DNA of 64,000 nt from JAJFJD01 sp965228695. GTDB taxonomy: Bacteria > Pseudomonadota > Alphaproteobacteria > UBA8366. The stretch covers positions 558,001 to 622,000 of the forward strand of contig CBDDIB010000002.1 in the NCBI GenBank assembly GCA_965228695.1, read 5' to 3'. A program made the position numbers and the translations under genes. Shown here piece by piece: positions 54,466 to 62,993 of the stretch. Within the stretch, counting starts at the first letter, position 1. Each line of letters begins with the position of its first letter. The notes under the pieces were generated by a model. That model was not told the origin of the DNA and made no database searches. It saw only the letters and a list, made by a program, of their open reading frames with translations.

Positions 54466-54799
54466 TTTCTTCAGGAATGGCCCGAGGCTTGGTTTCAATC
54501 CGGATCGAACGAAATCGAGTCGACGCACGGCCCATCCGGCATCACCTTTGTTTCACACCTTCAAATAGCCCCGGCGCGCGCAGCATTGCAGCAGCATTGC
54601 ACGACTTGAATTCGACCGGTGCCCCGTTCGCGCATTGTTGCGGACATCCCATCGGGGCCGGGGATTTGCATGAGCGCTTCCCGGCCGCCGTGCGGAAAGT
54701 GTTGCAACAATTTGATTTAAATGTGTTTTTTCGCACCTGTTGGTCGTGTTAATTCGTCCGTACAAATTTATGTTGTCCGATAATTTTCCGCTGTATACA
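54466..54799. other. Intergenic stretch after tRNA-Arg
   Basis: No gene is supported in these 334 bases. A weak hairpin (GCCATT and AATGGC, 54462-54481) touches the tRNA end. An 11-base unit, GCAGCATTGCA, is repeated in tandem at 54580-54601. The right part (54700-54799) is AT-rich and contains TTGTCC-N17-TACAAT ending at 54801, a promoter candidate for the small zinc-ribbon gene. No copy of the tRNA 3' end was found, so there is no sign of an att site in the window. Confidence 0.5.
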
Positions 54800-54994
54800 A
54801 TGCGGGCGATGAAATTCAATAAAAGAAAACTCTACAAGGCTAGGGAGCGAAAATGCCTCATGTGTACCAAGGAGTTTGAGAGCGAGTGGGCAGGCAATCG
54901 TGTCTGCAAGAAGTGCCGCACCTCATCTTCTTGGAAAGAAGGCAATATGACTTCTGTTGATCCCGTTTGCACTGAAAGCGCCGCCCTTACCTAG
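54800..54994 (+). CDS. Small zinc-ribbon protein
   Basis: This protein of 61-64 residues has a basic start (KFNKRKLYKARERK) and two Cys pairs, CLMC and CKKC, 14 residues apart, in RKCLMCTKEFESEWAGNR. Such short C2C2 ribbons are common in alphaproteobacteria and phages, with unknown function. ATG at 54800 and 54809 are both possible. A promoter-like TACAAT overlaps the first ATG, which favours 54809 if that promoter is real. Confidence 0.6.
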   Translation: MRAMKFNKRKLYKARERKCLMCTKEFESEWAGNRVCKKCRTSSSWKEGNMTSVDPVCTESAALT

Positions 54995-55417
54995 TCTACT
55001 TAGAGCAGAAAACTTAGTGGTTTGACGCGATTCCCGCCGAAATTGGTTGGGATCAAGGGGGAATTGCGCCCGACCGAGTTGGCAGCCCGCGTTGCCAGGG
55101 TTCGGCCCCACGGCCTGTCCGGCCGCGGAGAGCCCGTAGTTCAAGATTTCACATGAAGACATGTGGGGCCTGATACGCGGGTGCCGTTGCCCGTTGCGCC
55201 GAACGGTCGAAACCGTCGGTATGTCGGGGCGTTTTACTGTGCCCGACACCACGCCGTTTCGCGATGCGTTACATTTCCTGAATTACCCTTCGAGAATTTT
55301 GCGCTTGAGTTGCCGCGCCCCTTGCGGCGACACTGAATTCGAACAACTGCCGCGCCTTCACGGCGGCCTACCGCCGGACGACACGCTGGAACAGCATGAA
55401 CAACAGGGAGACCACGC
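54995..55417. other. Intergenic stretch without a supported gene
   Basis: Open frames occur here on both strands (for example 55161-55442 rightward) but none is protein-like. A hairpin with arms CACATG and CATGTG around AAGA lies at 55150-55165. The part around 55000-55070 is AT-richer than its surroundings. It presumably holds the promoter of the MBL-fold gene. Confidence 0.4.
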
Positions 55418-56248
55418 ATGTTCAAATCGATTGCACGCGTGACATACGGCCTCATCGCGGGACTGGCCGCCGGCCTCATCGCCGCCGCGCCGGTTGCCGC
55501 CAAGGACGTCGAAGTTCAGTGGTACGGCCAGGCGGCTTTCAAGATCACGACGCCCGGCGGCAAGGTGATTTTGATCGATCCGTTCATCATGCGGAACCCG
55601 AAGACGCCGAAAGAATTGAAGAATCTCGAGAAAATCGGCAAGGTCGACCTCATTCTCGTGACCCACGGGCATGGCGATCATGTCGGCGATACCGTCAAGA
55701 TCGCAAACATGAAGGGCGCCAAGGTGGGCCTGAACGCCGACATGGGCCGTACCTTCGCGTCGGTCGATTGGCTGAAGATGAAGCAGATGATCCGCTTCAA
55801 CAAAAGCGGCCCGGTCAAACCGATCGGAGACGGCATCACCGTGACCATGGTGCGGGCCGAGCACAGTTCCGAAGTGCGGTACAAGAATCCGATCACCGGC
55901 AAGGAATCCATGCTGCCCGGCGGCGAGCCCGCGGGATACATCGTGGAACTGGAGAACGGCTTTAAGATCTACCATGCCGGCGACACCGGCGTGTTCGCCG
56001 ACATGAAATTCATCGGCGAGTATTACAAGCCGGACCTCGCGCTGCTGCCGATCGGCGGCCATTTTACGATGGACCCGAAACACGCTGCTTACGCGACCCG
56101 GGAATTACTGAAAACGCCGACCGTGGTGCCGATGCATTACGGCACGTTTCCGCCGCTGAAGGGCACGCCCGCGCAGTTCAAGGAAGCGCTCGGGAAGACG
56201 CCGACCAAGGTTGTCGTGATGGAGCCGGGCGAAACACGTAATTTTTAG
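55418..56248 (+). CDS. Exported MBL-fold metal-dependent hydrolase (UPF0173-like)
   Basis: This 276-residue protein has a signal peptide (FKSIARVTYGLIAGLAAG, ending about PVAAKD) and a metallo-beta-lactamase fold with the metal motif LVTHGHGDHVGD, further ligands in YHAGDTGVFAD, LLPIGGHFTMDP and PMHYGTFPP. This is the YtkL/UPF0173 arrangement, of unknown substrate, here sent to the periplasm. The ATG follows GGGAGA. A strong terminator follows it. Confidence 0.88.
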   Translation: MFKSIARVTYGLIAGLAAGLIAAAPVAAKDVEVQWYGQAAFKITTPGGKVILIDPFIMRNPKTPKELKNLEKIGKVDLILVTHGHGDHVGDTVKIANMKGAKVGLNADMGRTFASVDWLKMKQMIRFNKSGPVKPIGDGITVTMVRAEHSSEVRYKNPITGKESMLPGGEPAGYIVELENGFKIYHAGDTGVFADMKFIGEYYKPDLALLPIGGHFTMDPKHAAYATRELLKTPTVVPMHYGTFPPLKGTPAQFKEALGKTPTKVVVMEPGETRNF

Positions 56249-56268
56249 ATTAACAGAAATTCAGTTAC

Positions 56269-56306
56269 AAATACGGCGAGTCGGTTTTGCTTGACTCGCC
56301 GTATTT
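56269..56306 (+). terminator. Intrinsic terminator after the MBL-fold gene
   Basis: AAATACGGCGAGTC and GACTCGCCGTATTT form a perfect 14-base-pair stem with a 10-base loop; ATTTGATTTTG follows. It begins 21 bases after the stop codon. The A-run on the 5' side also suits the other strand, so it may serve the convergent gene at 56397 too. Confidence 0.85.
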
Positions 56307-56396
56307 ATTTGATTTTGAAGGATTAGCGACCAAGAAACGGTACACCGCCCTAATCACCCCGATTTTACGGCAATTTCGACCTTAACTCGAAGCCCG

Positions 56397-56753
56397 TTAA
56401 TAACAACGGGTCCGCACACCCCATTGGATCCGGCCGTCGGGCAGGGTCCGATAGACCTTGTCCTTCTCGCAGACCGGCGTGCGGGGCGGGCCGTAATACA
56501 CCGGCGCGGGACGGTGATGGTAGCGCGGCGCGCTCAGCAGCGTGCCCAGCAGCACGGCCCCGCCGATAATTCCAGCCGCGACCAGCGCTCCGTTGTAATG
56601 ACCGCGATGCTTACGATGCCCGTGGTGGCGATAGTGACCGTGATAGCCGTGATTCCCGTAATAGCCGTGGCGCTTGTAGTATCCGGCGTCCGCCGTGCCG
56701 GCGGAAAGGATAAGCCCGGCGCCGAGAACGGCGGCGGCGAGGGGTGTCTTCAT
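56397..56753 (-). CDS. Secreted His/Tyr/Gly-rich small protein with glycine-zipper segment
   Basis: This 118-residue protein starts MKTPLAAAVLGAG after an AGGAG site. A signal peptide probably ends at TADA, followed by a repetitive GYYKRHGYYGNHGYHGHYRH stretch and more His/Arg residues. A Gly/Ala-rich hydrophobic segment follows (ALVAAGIIGGAVLLG), then YHHRPAPVYYGPP and a C-terminal part with two Cys. It could bind metal or sit at the cell surface. No named function is known to me. Confidence 0.7.
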   Translation of the reverse strand: MKTPLAAAVLGAGLILSAGTADAGYYKRHGYYGNHGYHGHYRHHGHRKHRGHYNGALVAAGIIGGAVLLGTLLSAPRYHHRPAPVYYGPPRTPVCEKDKVYRTLPDGRIQWGVRTRCY

Positions 56754-56971
56754 CGTCTGGGGCTCCTGAACCTGGTTCCAGTGTTTTCCCGAGGACCCAA
56801 ATTGCGTTCCAGATCTTTGATCCGTAGACGGACCAACCCCTTCATCCGGCGGTTTCCGCGTCACGGCCGTTTTCGGCTCGTATCGGTAATCGACGCAGCA
56901 ACCTTTTCTAAAGATACGCGAGATCGCAGCGGGCTTCAACGCCGCGCAATCACATTGCCGCGACAGGGTGG

Positions 56972-57667
56972 CTAGGAAATTTGTCTCCGCGGCGGCGGCG
57001 GCGGTTGGCCGTTATGATCCCGCAACGAGCTGAAATCGACAGAGAAACTCCGGGTTTCCGCGCTATCGGGGTCGTTCTCCATCGCCTTCTTCGCACCGCC
57101 GAAAAGCCGCCGCAGCGCGCGCCACAACTTGGGCAGCAGCCAGATCACGAGCAGCGCGAAAACCCCGAGCAGGGTGAGGAACAATGCGGGCATGAACAGG
57201 GCCAGGAACAAGCCACCCAGCACCAGCGCGTCTTCGACCAGCGAAACGATCCAGTTGCTGAAGGGTTCCGGGGACGTGTTGACCGCGACGCGACCGCTCG
57301 CCTTGGTCGCATGGCTGGCCGCGGCCAGCGTGCCCCCCGCCAACAATGCGGCGGCGACCTCGTATCCGGCGCCCCAATCCTGCAGCACCCCGGCGGCCAG
57401 CAAAGCGCCGGCGGGAATGCGGATGAAGGTATGCAGCGCATCCCAGGCCGAGTCAACGCCCGGCACCTTATCGGCAACGAATTCAACGATATACAGGCCG
57501 CCGGCGGCCGCCAGGACCGCCGGGTGCTCGAGCACGGTCAGGTCGCCCGGCAGGTCGACCATCCCCGTGGCGCCCAAGCCGCCGAGGACCAGCACCGCGA
57601 GATACAGGTTGATCCCGCTGGCCCAGGCGGCGCCAAGGCCCAGGGCGACGAGATTCAGCGCTTCCAC
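56972..57667 (-). CDS. DUF4126 membrane protein
   Basis: This 231-residue protein begins with a GTG. Early motifs are LGLGAAWASGINLYLAVL and VLEHPAVLAAAGGLYIVEF with ADKVPGVDSAWD, matching DUF4126. About five hydrophobic segments are present, with a Pro-rich basic tail (QPPPPPRRQ). The function is unknown. It is downstream of the Pmp3-like gene by 65 bases, both leftward. Confidence 0.85.
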   Translation of the reverse strand: MEALNLVALGLGAAWASGINLYLAVLVLGGLGATGMVDLPGDLTVLEHPAVLAAAGGLYIVEFVADKVPGVDSAWDALHTFIRIPAGALLAAGVLQDWGAGYEVAAALLAGGTLAAASHATKASGRVAVNTSPEPFSNWIVSLVEDALVLGGLFLALFMPALFLTLLGVFALLVIWLLPKLWRALRRLFGGAKKAMENDPDSAETRSFSVDFSSLRDHNGQPPPPPRRQIS

Positions 57668-57732
57668 GGGTTATCCCCGGGCTGCCGCCGGTGGCCGATG
57701 GGGGGCGTGGGTTTGCGCATCCGTACCCGCGC

Positions 57733-57930
57733 TTAAGACCCGCGGCCGGATGTGGCCTCTTCGATCTTCTTGTCCGTGTTGTATTGGCTGAGCGAATAAA
57801 CCGCCCAGATCGCGGCCGGGACCCAGCCAATCAACGTGAGCTGCAGGATGAGGCAAATGATCCCGGCGATCGGCCGGCCGATCGTGAAGAACAGCAGAAA
57901 CGGCAAAAATATAGCGATAAGCAAACGCAT
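57733..57930 (-). CDS. Pmp3/YqaE-family membrane protein
   Basis: This 65-residue protein has two hydrophobic helices (IAIFLPFLLFFTIGRPIAG and CLILQLTLIGWVPAAIWAVY) and a polar tail, the layout of the Pmp3/YqaE family. Relatives in plants and yeast affect membrane potential under salt stress; the bacterial role is not established. An AGGGAG ribosome site supports the start. Confidence 0.85.
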   Translation of the reverse strand: MRLLIAIFLPFLLFFTIGRPIAGIICLILQLTLIGWVPAAIWAVYSLSQYNTDKKIEEATSGRGS

Positions 57931-58029
57931 CGATTCGAAACTCCCTTGCTACCCTTGCAGTTAACAATACTGCCGGGACACGCGAATCGCTACCCCGGCG
58001 CAATTTTCCATCGCCGCATACGCCCGCGG

Positions 58030-58551
58030 CTAGGCGATCTCGGGAAAGTCTTCCGGCCACAGGCTCAACCGCCCATCCTGCGCCAATCCTTCGACCACGA
58101 CCTTGCGCGCGCGGTCCAGCACCAACGCGAGATGCCGGTCGAAAGCCGCCTCGATATCCGCCGCCGTGGCGTATCCGGGTACCTTCCCGTCCAACGCATC
58201 CAGAACGCTCGACCGCAAGGTGCAGTCATATTCCCGGTCGTTGTGCATAATCTGAAAGTTTATCAATCGGTTGATGGCATCGGCCCGGCGCGCGACGAGC
58301 CGCGCCGCGGTCTTGCGCAGCCGCACGCCGGGGCCTTGGCGGTCGTCTTCCGGCAGGAACTCGATGCCGGCCAGTTCCAGGACCGACCGGACCGATTCTA
58401 GGGTCGCCGCCGTGCTGCGTCCCGGACCCTTCAGACCCTCCATGCGTTTGATGGTCGGCCGCGACACGCTGGCCTCGCGCGCCAGCCGTTCCTGGCCCCA
58501 GGACAGCATGGCGCGGGCCGCACGAATCTGCGATCCCGTCAGGACAGCCAT
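58030..58551 (-). CDS. XRE-type transcriptional regulator with C-terminal DUF1488-like part
   Basis: This 173-residue protein has an N-terminal helix-turn-helix (SGxQIRAARAMLSWGQERLA, in LTGSQIRAARAM and ASVSRPTIKRMEG). The later part, INFQIMHNDREYDCTLRSSV with LDALDG and a helical end, resembles the DUF1488 pattern, though this is not secure. A pair of inverted TTATGATT sites lies just upstream at 58568-58623, so the gene may control itself. Confidence 0.75.
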   Translation of the reverse strand: MAVLTGSQIRAARAMLSWGQERLAREASVSRPTIKRMEGLKGPGRSTAATLESVRSVLELAGIEFLPEDDRQGPGVRLRKTAARLVARRADAINRLINFQIMHNDREYDCTLRSSVLDALDGKVPGYATAADIEAAFDRHLALVLDRARKVVVEGLAQDGRLSLWPEDFPEIA

Positions 58552-58567
58552 GATCTTTTTTGATAGG

Positions 58568-58623
58568 TTATGATTTTCATTACGGATAACTATAATCGAG
58601 ATGTGTTACATTTTGAATCATAA
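58568..58623. promoter_or_regulatory. Inverted repeat TTATGATT / AATCATAA, operator candidate
   Basis: Perfect eight-base arms at 58568-58575 and 58616-58623 are 40 bases apart in AT-rich DNA between the XRE regulator and the rightward TlpA-like gene. A TATAAT lies inside at 58591-58596, 17 bases after TTATGA. The spacing could suit two dimers of the adjacent regulator binding on either side of a promoter. Confidence 0.4.
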
Positions 58624-58808
58624 TCGTTCCAAAAAGTAAAATAAGGGCCCAGACGAAAGGATTCCTTCCCATGGGCAGACCAGCGCTCATCGACATGGCT
58701 CTAGGACTATATAGGGTGCGCCGGCCACCATCGCCACGGCGGACGGTGTCGGGCAGCGGTCACGAAGATTTTAGCCCAATCGCCGATACAATCCGGCATA
58801 GTTTCCCA

Positions 58809-59387
58809 ATGAAAGCCGGTACCGATATCGCGCCACCGCTGCATCGGCGCCATCTGCTCGCCGCCGGGCTGTCGCTGCTGGCGGCCCCCATCGTGACGCG
58901 CGTCGCGGCAAAGCCCCAGAACATACCGGTTCCGAAATTAAACGCCGCCCTGATCGCGGCGCTCGCCGGGCTGGATCATATAGCCGGCGCGCCCTTTTCA
59001 CCGCCCCGAGGCAAGGTAACGGTCGTGACCTTTTTCGCGAGCTGGTGCCCGCCCTGCCGTAGCGAATTTCGGCATCTTTCGGCGATTCAACGGCATTATC
59101 CGGCGGCGGACCTCGACATCGTCGCGATCAATCTCTTCGAAACATGGGCGGGACAGTCCAATGCCGCCCGGCTCGACCGCTTTCTCAAAGATACCAAACC
59201 CCGATTTACCGTGATCCGGGGCAACGACGATATCTCGAGACGGTTCGGCGGCATCACCCGCATCCCCACGCTGTTGGTGTTCGACCGCAAAGGCCGCATG
59301 GCCTATCGCTTCATTCACAAGACCGGCGCGACCAAACAGCAGGTGGAAGAAGCGGAATTGCGCCAGGTGATCGACGGTGTCCTTTAA
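58809..59387 (+). CDS. TlpA-like exported thioredoxin
   Basis: The 192-residue protein has an export signal with paired Arg (PPLHRRHLLAAGLSLLAAP) and a thioredoxin domain with FFASWCPPCRSEF and cis-Pro ITRIPTLLVFD. This is the TlpA/ResA group, periplasmic thiol reductases used for example in cytochrome assembly. The frame is open 46 residues further upstream; MKAGTD was taken as the start because the signal follows it directly. Confidence 0.85.
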   Translation: MKAGTDIAPPLHRRHLLAAGLSLLAAPIVTRVAAKPQNIPVPKLNAALIAALAGLDHIAGAPFSPPRGKVTVVTFFASWCPPCRSEFRHLSAIQRHYPAADLDIVAINLFETWAGQSNAARLDRFLKDTKPRFTVIRGNDDISRRFGGITRIPTLLVFDRKGRMAYRFIHKTGATKQQVEEAELRQVIDGVL

Positions 59388-59488
59388 AATCCGCGACGGG
59401 TCCGGGGCGGCACACCGAGCCGCTGGCATTTTGTACTCTTTTTGTTCATGATGATTTTTTTCGCCCGTCGCAAACGAGTCGTATTCCC

Positions 59489-59959
59489 ATGGCGCCGTCT
59501 TCCCCCGAACCCGTCACCGCCTTTGCGCCGCCCGCCGACCCGGCGCAGGCCCTGGCCCGTGGAATCGCCCGCATGTTCGGCGAGGCCGGGCAATCCTGTC
59601 TGTATGAATTCACGCTGCGCAACGGACGGCGCGCCGACGTGATCGCATTGACCCCAAGCGGCCAATTCACCATCGTCGAGATCAAGTCGAGCGTGGCGGA
59701 TTTCCGGTCCGACCAGAAATGGTCCGACTATCTGCCGTTCTGCGATTTCTTCTATTTCGGCGTTTCCGAGGATTTCCCGCAGGACCTGATCCCCGAGACC
59801 TGCGGTCTGATCGTGGCCGATGCCTATTCCGGCGTGATCCTGCGCGAGCCGGCGGAAACGCCGCTGAACGCCGCCCGCCGCCGCGCCCTGATGCTGCGCT
59901 ATGCGCAAGGGGCGAGCCGGCGGCTGATGCAACAGCTCGATCCGGGCGGGATTTTTTAA
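59489..59959 (+). CDS. mmcB: MmcB-family DNA repair protein
   Basis: This 156-residue protein has the PD-(D/E)xK-like core of MmcB (PF06319): NGRRADVIALTPSG, TIVEIKSSVADFRSDQKW, FCDFFYFGVSEDFP and GLIVADAYSGVILRE, then ARRRALMLRYAQGA. In Caulobacter MmcB is SOS-linked and works with translesion polymerases after mitomycin damage. No strong ribosome site is visible before the ATG. It is convergent with the J-like gene. Confidence 0.9.
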   Translation: MAPSSPEPVTAFAPPADPAQALARGIARMFGEAGQSCLYEFTLRNGRRADVIALTPSGQFTIVEIKSSVADFRSDQKWSDYLPFCDFFYFGVSEDFPQDLIPETCGLIVADAYSGVILREPAETPLNAARRRALMLRYAQGASRRLMQQLDPGGIF

Positions 59960-59989
59960 CGGGGAGCAGACGGCGATACCGGGCGCCGG

Positions 59990-60433
59990 TCAGGGGTTGC
60001 GCCGGTCGATCCGTTCCAACTCGTCCCAGAATTCCTTGAAAAGATCGGTCCGCAATCGTTTTTCGCGGTCGTCACCGGTCACCCGATCGGGATGGTACAG
60101 GCGGGCGAAGGCATTCTTGGCCTGACGGAATTTGGCATCCTGTCCGTGCCGGCCATTCACCCCATTCATGCCGGCGCGCGGCACTGCGGCGGGCGCGGCG
60201 TCGTCGTCCACCGCTTCGCCGAGCCGCGATTTCAGCCGGCCGATCTCGACCTTGTAATAGTAGATCGTATTGTCGAGCGATTGTTCGGCGTCATCCAGCG
60301 CGATCTGACATTTACGCAGCTTGTAGTTCAGCTCGGATTCTCGGCTGCGCCGCGCCTGGTGCACGATGTAACCGCCCAGCATCAGGATCAATACCGGGAC
60401 GGCAAAGGCGAGGAGATCGATTCCCGTCACCAC
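59990..60433 (-). CDS. Membrane-anchored J-domain-like protein
   Basis: This 147-residue protein has an N-terminal helix (LLAFAVPVLILMLGGYIV), a coiled-coil-prone charged region (SELNYKLRKCQIALDDAEQS), a linker, and at the C-terminus FRQAKNAFARLYHPDRV with the HPD triad at residues 114-116, then a helix FKEFWDELERIDR. HPD in this setting is the DnaK-stimulating motif of J proteins, though helix I is short. It may recruit DnaK to the inner membrane. Confidence 0.7.
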   Translation of the reverse strand: MVTGIDLLAFAVPVLILMLGGYIVHQARRSRESELNYKLRKCQIALDDAEQSLDNTIYYYKVEIGRLKSRLGEAVDDDAAPAAVPRAGMNGVNGRHGQDAKFRQAKNAFARLYHPDRVTGDDREKRLRTDLFKEFWDELERIDRRNP

Positions 60434-60470
60434 ATCCCTCTTCGCGCCAATTTCGACCGGCCCCGCATGG

Positions 60471-61982
60471 CTACGGCGCCATCCGGCGGATCGTGTCGGT
60501 CGTGCTGTGACCGGTCAGGATATCCGCAAGCATGACCTTTCCGCCCCAGGATGTCACCTCTTCCGCGCCGACGACCTGTTCGACCGTGTAATCCGCGCCC
60601 TTCACCAGAAGATCGGGCCGCAGCGCCTCCAACAGCGCCATCGGCGTTTCCTCGGGAAAGATCACGACCATGTCGACCGAGGCGAGCGACGCGAGAACCG
60701 CCGCGCGGCTGGTTTCCGCCTGGATCGGCCGGTCATCGCCCTTCAGCCCCTTGACCGACGAATCGCTGTTCAGCCCGACCACAAGCCGATCGCAGGCGGC
60801 TTTCGCCTGGTTCAATAGCGAAATGTGGCCGGGATGCAGCAGGTCGAAACACCCGTTTGTGAAGCCGATCCGCCATCCCTGCCGCCGCCAGGCCTCGGCC
60901 CGGTCCTGCATGGTTTCCCGCGTGGCGATCTTCGCTTCGGCGTCCATGAAGTCGGACGCATGCAGCGCCGTCATAATTTCCGCCGGATGCGCCACCGCCG
61001 TCCCCACCTTGCCGACAACCACGCCCGCGCCGACGTTGGCAAGCCGCGCCGCCAACGGCAGCGGCGCGCCGGCCGCAAGCGCCGCGGCGACGATCGACAC
61101 CACCGTATCGCCGGCGCCGGAGACATCGAAAACCTCGCGCGCACGCGCCGGAAGATGATGGATCCCGTGGCGATCGACCATCGACATCCCGCGTTCGCTG
61201 CGCGTGGCGAGAACCGCCGACACGTCGATATCCGTGATCAGCGTCCGGCAGGCGAGGACCACTTCCTCGTCGGATTCGGTCGGCAGGCCGGTCGCCAGGG
61301 ACAGCTCATGCCGGTTCGGGGTCAACACCGTGGCGCCGCGATAACGCGTGTAGTCACGCCCTTTGGGATCGACCACGATCGCCCGGTCTTCGGCCTTCGC
61401 CGCCGCGATCAAGGACGTGAGAATACGGTCCCCCAACACGCCCTTGCCGTAATCGGACAGGACCAGCGGCGCGCCCGGCGCGGCGGCCATGGCCGCCATT
61501 GCATCGTCCAGCAACAACCGGCTATCGCGATCGGCGATCTCGTCGACCGATTCCCGGTCCGCGCGCAGCAACTGCTGACTGCCGGCCATGAAGCGTGTCT
61601 TGATACTGGTCTGCCGCCCCGCGATCGAGACCAGGTGAGGCGTTACGCGGGGTTCGGCGGCCACGAGCTTCGCCAGTTCCCGGCCGGCCCGATCGACGCC
61701 GACCGCGCCCACCATTTCGGTGCCGACGCCCAACGCGGTCAGGTTGCGCAGCACGTTGCCGACCCCGCCCAGCATCGCAGTCTCCCGGGCGACCTCGAGA
61801 ACCGGGATCGGCGCTTCCGGCGAAACCCGATCGACCCGGCCCTCGACATACCGATCGAGCATCAAATCGCCGACGCACACCACGTTGGCGTCGGGCAGCC
61901 GCGACAGCAGCGCAAACATGTCGGCGGCGTCCGTCATCTGGTCCATCTCGTTGGCGGGCGGCGGTTGGTCGGCAGGCGTCAT
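60471..61982 (-). CDS. hldE: Bifunctional heptose 7-phosphate kinase / heptose 1-phosphate adenylyltransferase
   Basis: This 503-residue protein has a ribokinase-like N-terminal domain (VCVGDLMLDRYVEG, SDYGKGVL, FDVSGAGDTVVS) and a C-terminal nucleotidyltransferase domain from about 355 (GFTNGCFDLLHPGHISLL, VVGLNSDSSVKGLKG). It makes ADP-heptose for the LPS core. The ATG at 61982, after AAGAGGAA, was preferred over a TTG five codons upstream. Its presence indicates a heptose-containing outer membrane LPS. Confidence 0.95.
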   Translation of the reverse strand: MTPADQPPPANEMDQMTDAADMFALLSRLPDANVVCVGDLMLDRYVEGRVDRVSPEAPIPVLEVARETAMLGGVGNVLRNLTALGVGTEMVGAVGVDRAGRELAKLVAAEPRVTPHLVSIAGRQTSIKTRFMAGSQQLLRADRESVDEIADRDSRLLLDDAMAAMAAAPGAPLVLSDYGKGVLGDRILTSLIAAAKAEDRAIVVDPKGRDYTRYRGATVLTPNRHELSLATGLPTESDEEVVLACRTLITDIDVSAVLATRSERGMSMVDRHGIHHLPARAREVFDVSGAGDTVVSIVAAALAAGAPLPLAARLANVGAGVVVGKVGTAVAHPAEIMTALHASDFMDAEAKIATRETMQDRAEAWRRQGWRIGFTNGCFDLLHPGHISLLNQAKAACDRLVVGLNSDSSVKGLKGDDRPIQAETSRAAVLASLASVDMVVIFPEETPMALLEALRPDLLVKGADYTVEQVVGAEEVTSWGGKVMLADILTGHSTTDTIRRMAP

Positions 61983-62073
61983 GGCATTCCTCTTCAACCC
62001 CTCATCGCGTCGTCGCTAATCAATTCCGGCCCATCATGCAAGACAAACATGCCGGTCGCGCGGCGGCCGGACC

Positions 62074-62817
62074 TCAACTCCGCAGAAAGGACCGCCGGTC
62101 GCCGTGCATCACCAGCGCCGTGAGACAGCCGCTCCAGACCGCGCCGGTGTCGATGTTGATGCGGTTGAAGCACACCTCCGGGGCTTCCACCGGCGTATGG
62201 CCGTGCACCACCACGCAGCCATGGTCGTAGGAACTCCGCAGGAACGGATCGCGAATCCAGAGCAAGTCGTCGGCGGTCTGTTGCGAGAGGTCGACGCCGG
62301 GACGGATGCCCGCATGGACAAACAGGTAGCCGCCCGCCCGATGGCTGAGCCGCAAATCCTGCAGGAACCGAAGATGCGCATCGGGCAGCCGCGCGCGGAA
62401 CGCATCGGACAGCGCCGCGGCGGCGTCTTCCGCACCGGCCCTTTCGACCGACAGGCCATAACTCCGCAATGTCGCGCGCCCGCCGTTCATCAGCCATAAA
62501 TCGCAGATCCCGGGGTCTTCCAGAAACCGCAGAAGAAAGTCTTCGTGGTTGCCTTTCAAACAGACCTGCTCGATCCCGTCGAGCGGCCGGTCGATCAAAA
62601 TCGACAACACGCCGGCGCTGTCCGGCCCGCGGTCCACGTAATCCCCGAGGTAAACGACAATTTTCCGCGATTCGGCGGCCGAGTCGGCGTCCCGGCGAAT
62701 GGCGTCCTGCAATTGCTCGAGCAGGCCGGCGCACCCATGGACGTCCCCCACCGCGTAAATCCGGGTATCGTCCGGCGCGCAGGCGCGGGGCGAGTCGGCG
62801 TCGGGCCAAAGCGTCAT
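62074..62817 (-). CDS. PPP-type serine/threonine phosphatase
   Basis: This 247-residue metallophosphatase has the full PPP signature: YAVGDVHGCAGLLEQL, VYLGDYVDRGPDSAGVL and LKGNHEDFLLRFL, with late metal His in LFVHAGIRPG and VVVHGHTPVEAP. It is of the bacterial PrpA/lambda phosphatase type and may act on phosphoproteins or nucleotides. It lies upstream of hldE by 91 bases, in the same direction. Confidence 0.88.
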   Translation of the reverse strand: MTLWPDADSPRACAPDDTRIYAVGDVHGCAGLLEQLQDAIRRDADSAAESRKIVVYLGDYVDRGPDSAGVLSILIDRPLDGIEQVCLKGNHEDFLLRFLEDPGICDLWLMNGGRATLRSYGLSVERAGAEDAAAALSDAFRARLPDAHLRFLQDLRLSHRAGGYLFVHAGIRPGVDLSQQTADDLLWIRDPFLRSSYDHGCVVVHGHTPVEAPEVCFNRINIDTGAVWSGCLTALVMHGDRRSFLRS

Positions 62818-62993
62818 CGAGCGTCCTTTATTCGCCGCCGCACCAATGGGAGCGAATCGCAGTGAATCCGGGCCATTTCGGCGTTTCTATCGTTAACCAA
62901 CCGTAAATTCCTTCGCCCTAGTATCCCGCACAACGCGACAACTCGACAGGATGACTTTTCGGCCGGGCCGGAAAGCGGGGGCAGGAATCCAAC

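Noticed and set aside
54923..55442. Open frames in the gap before the MBL-fold gene
   Set aside because: Composition is not protein-like, there is no ribosome site, and the frames overlap a better gene or each other.
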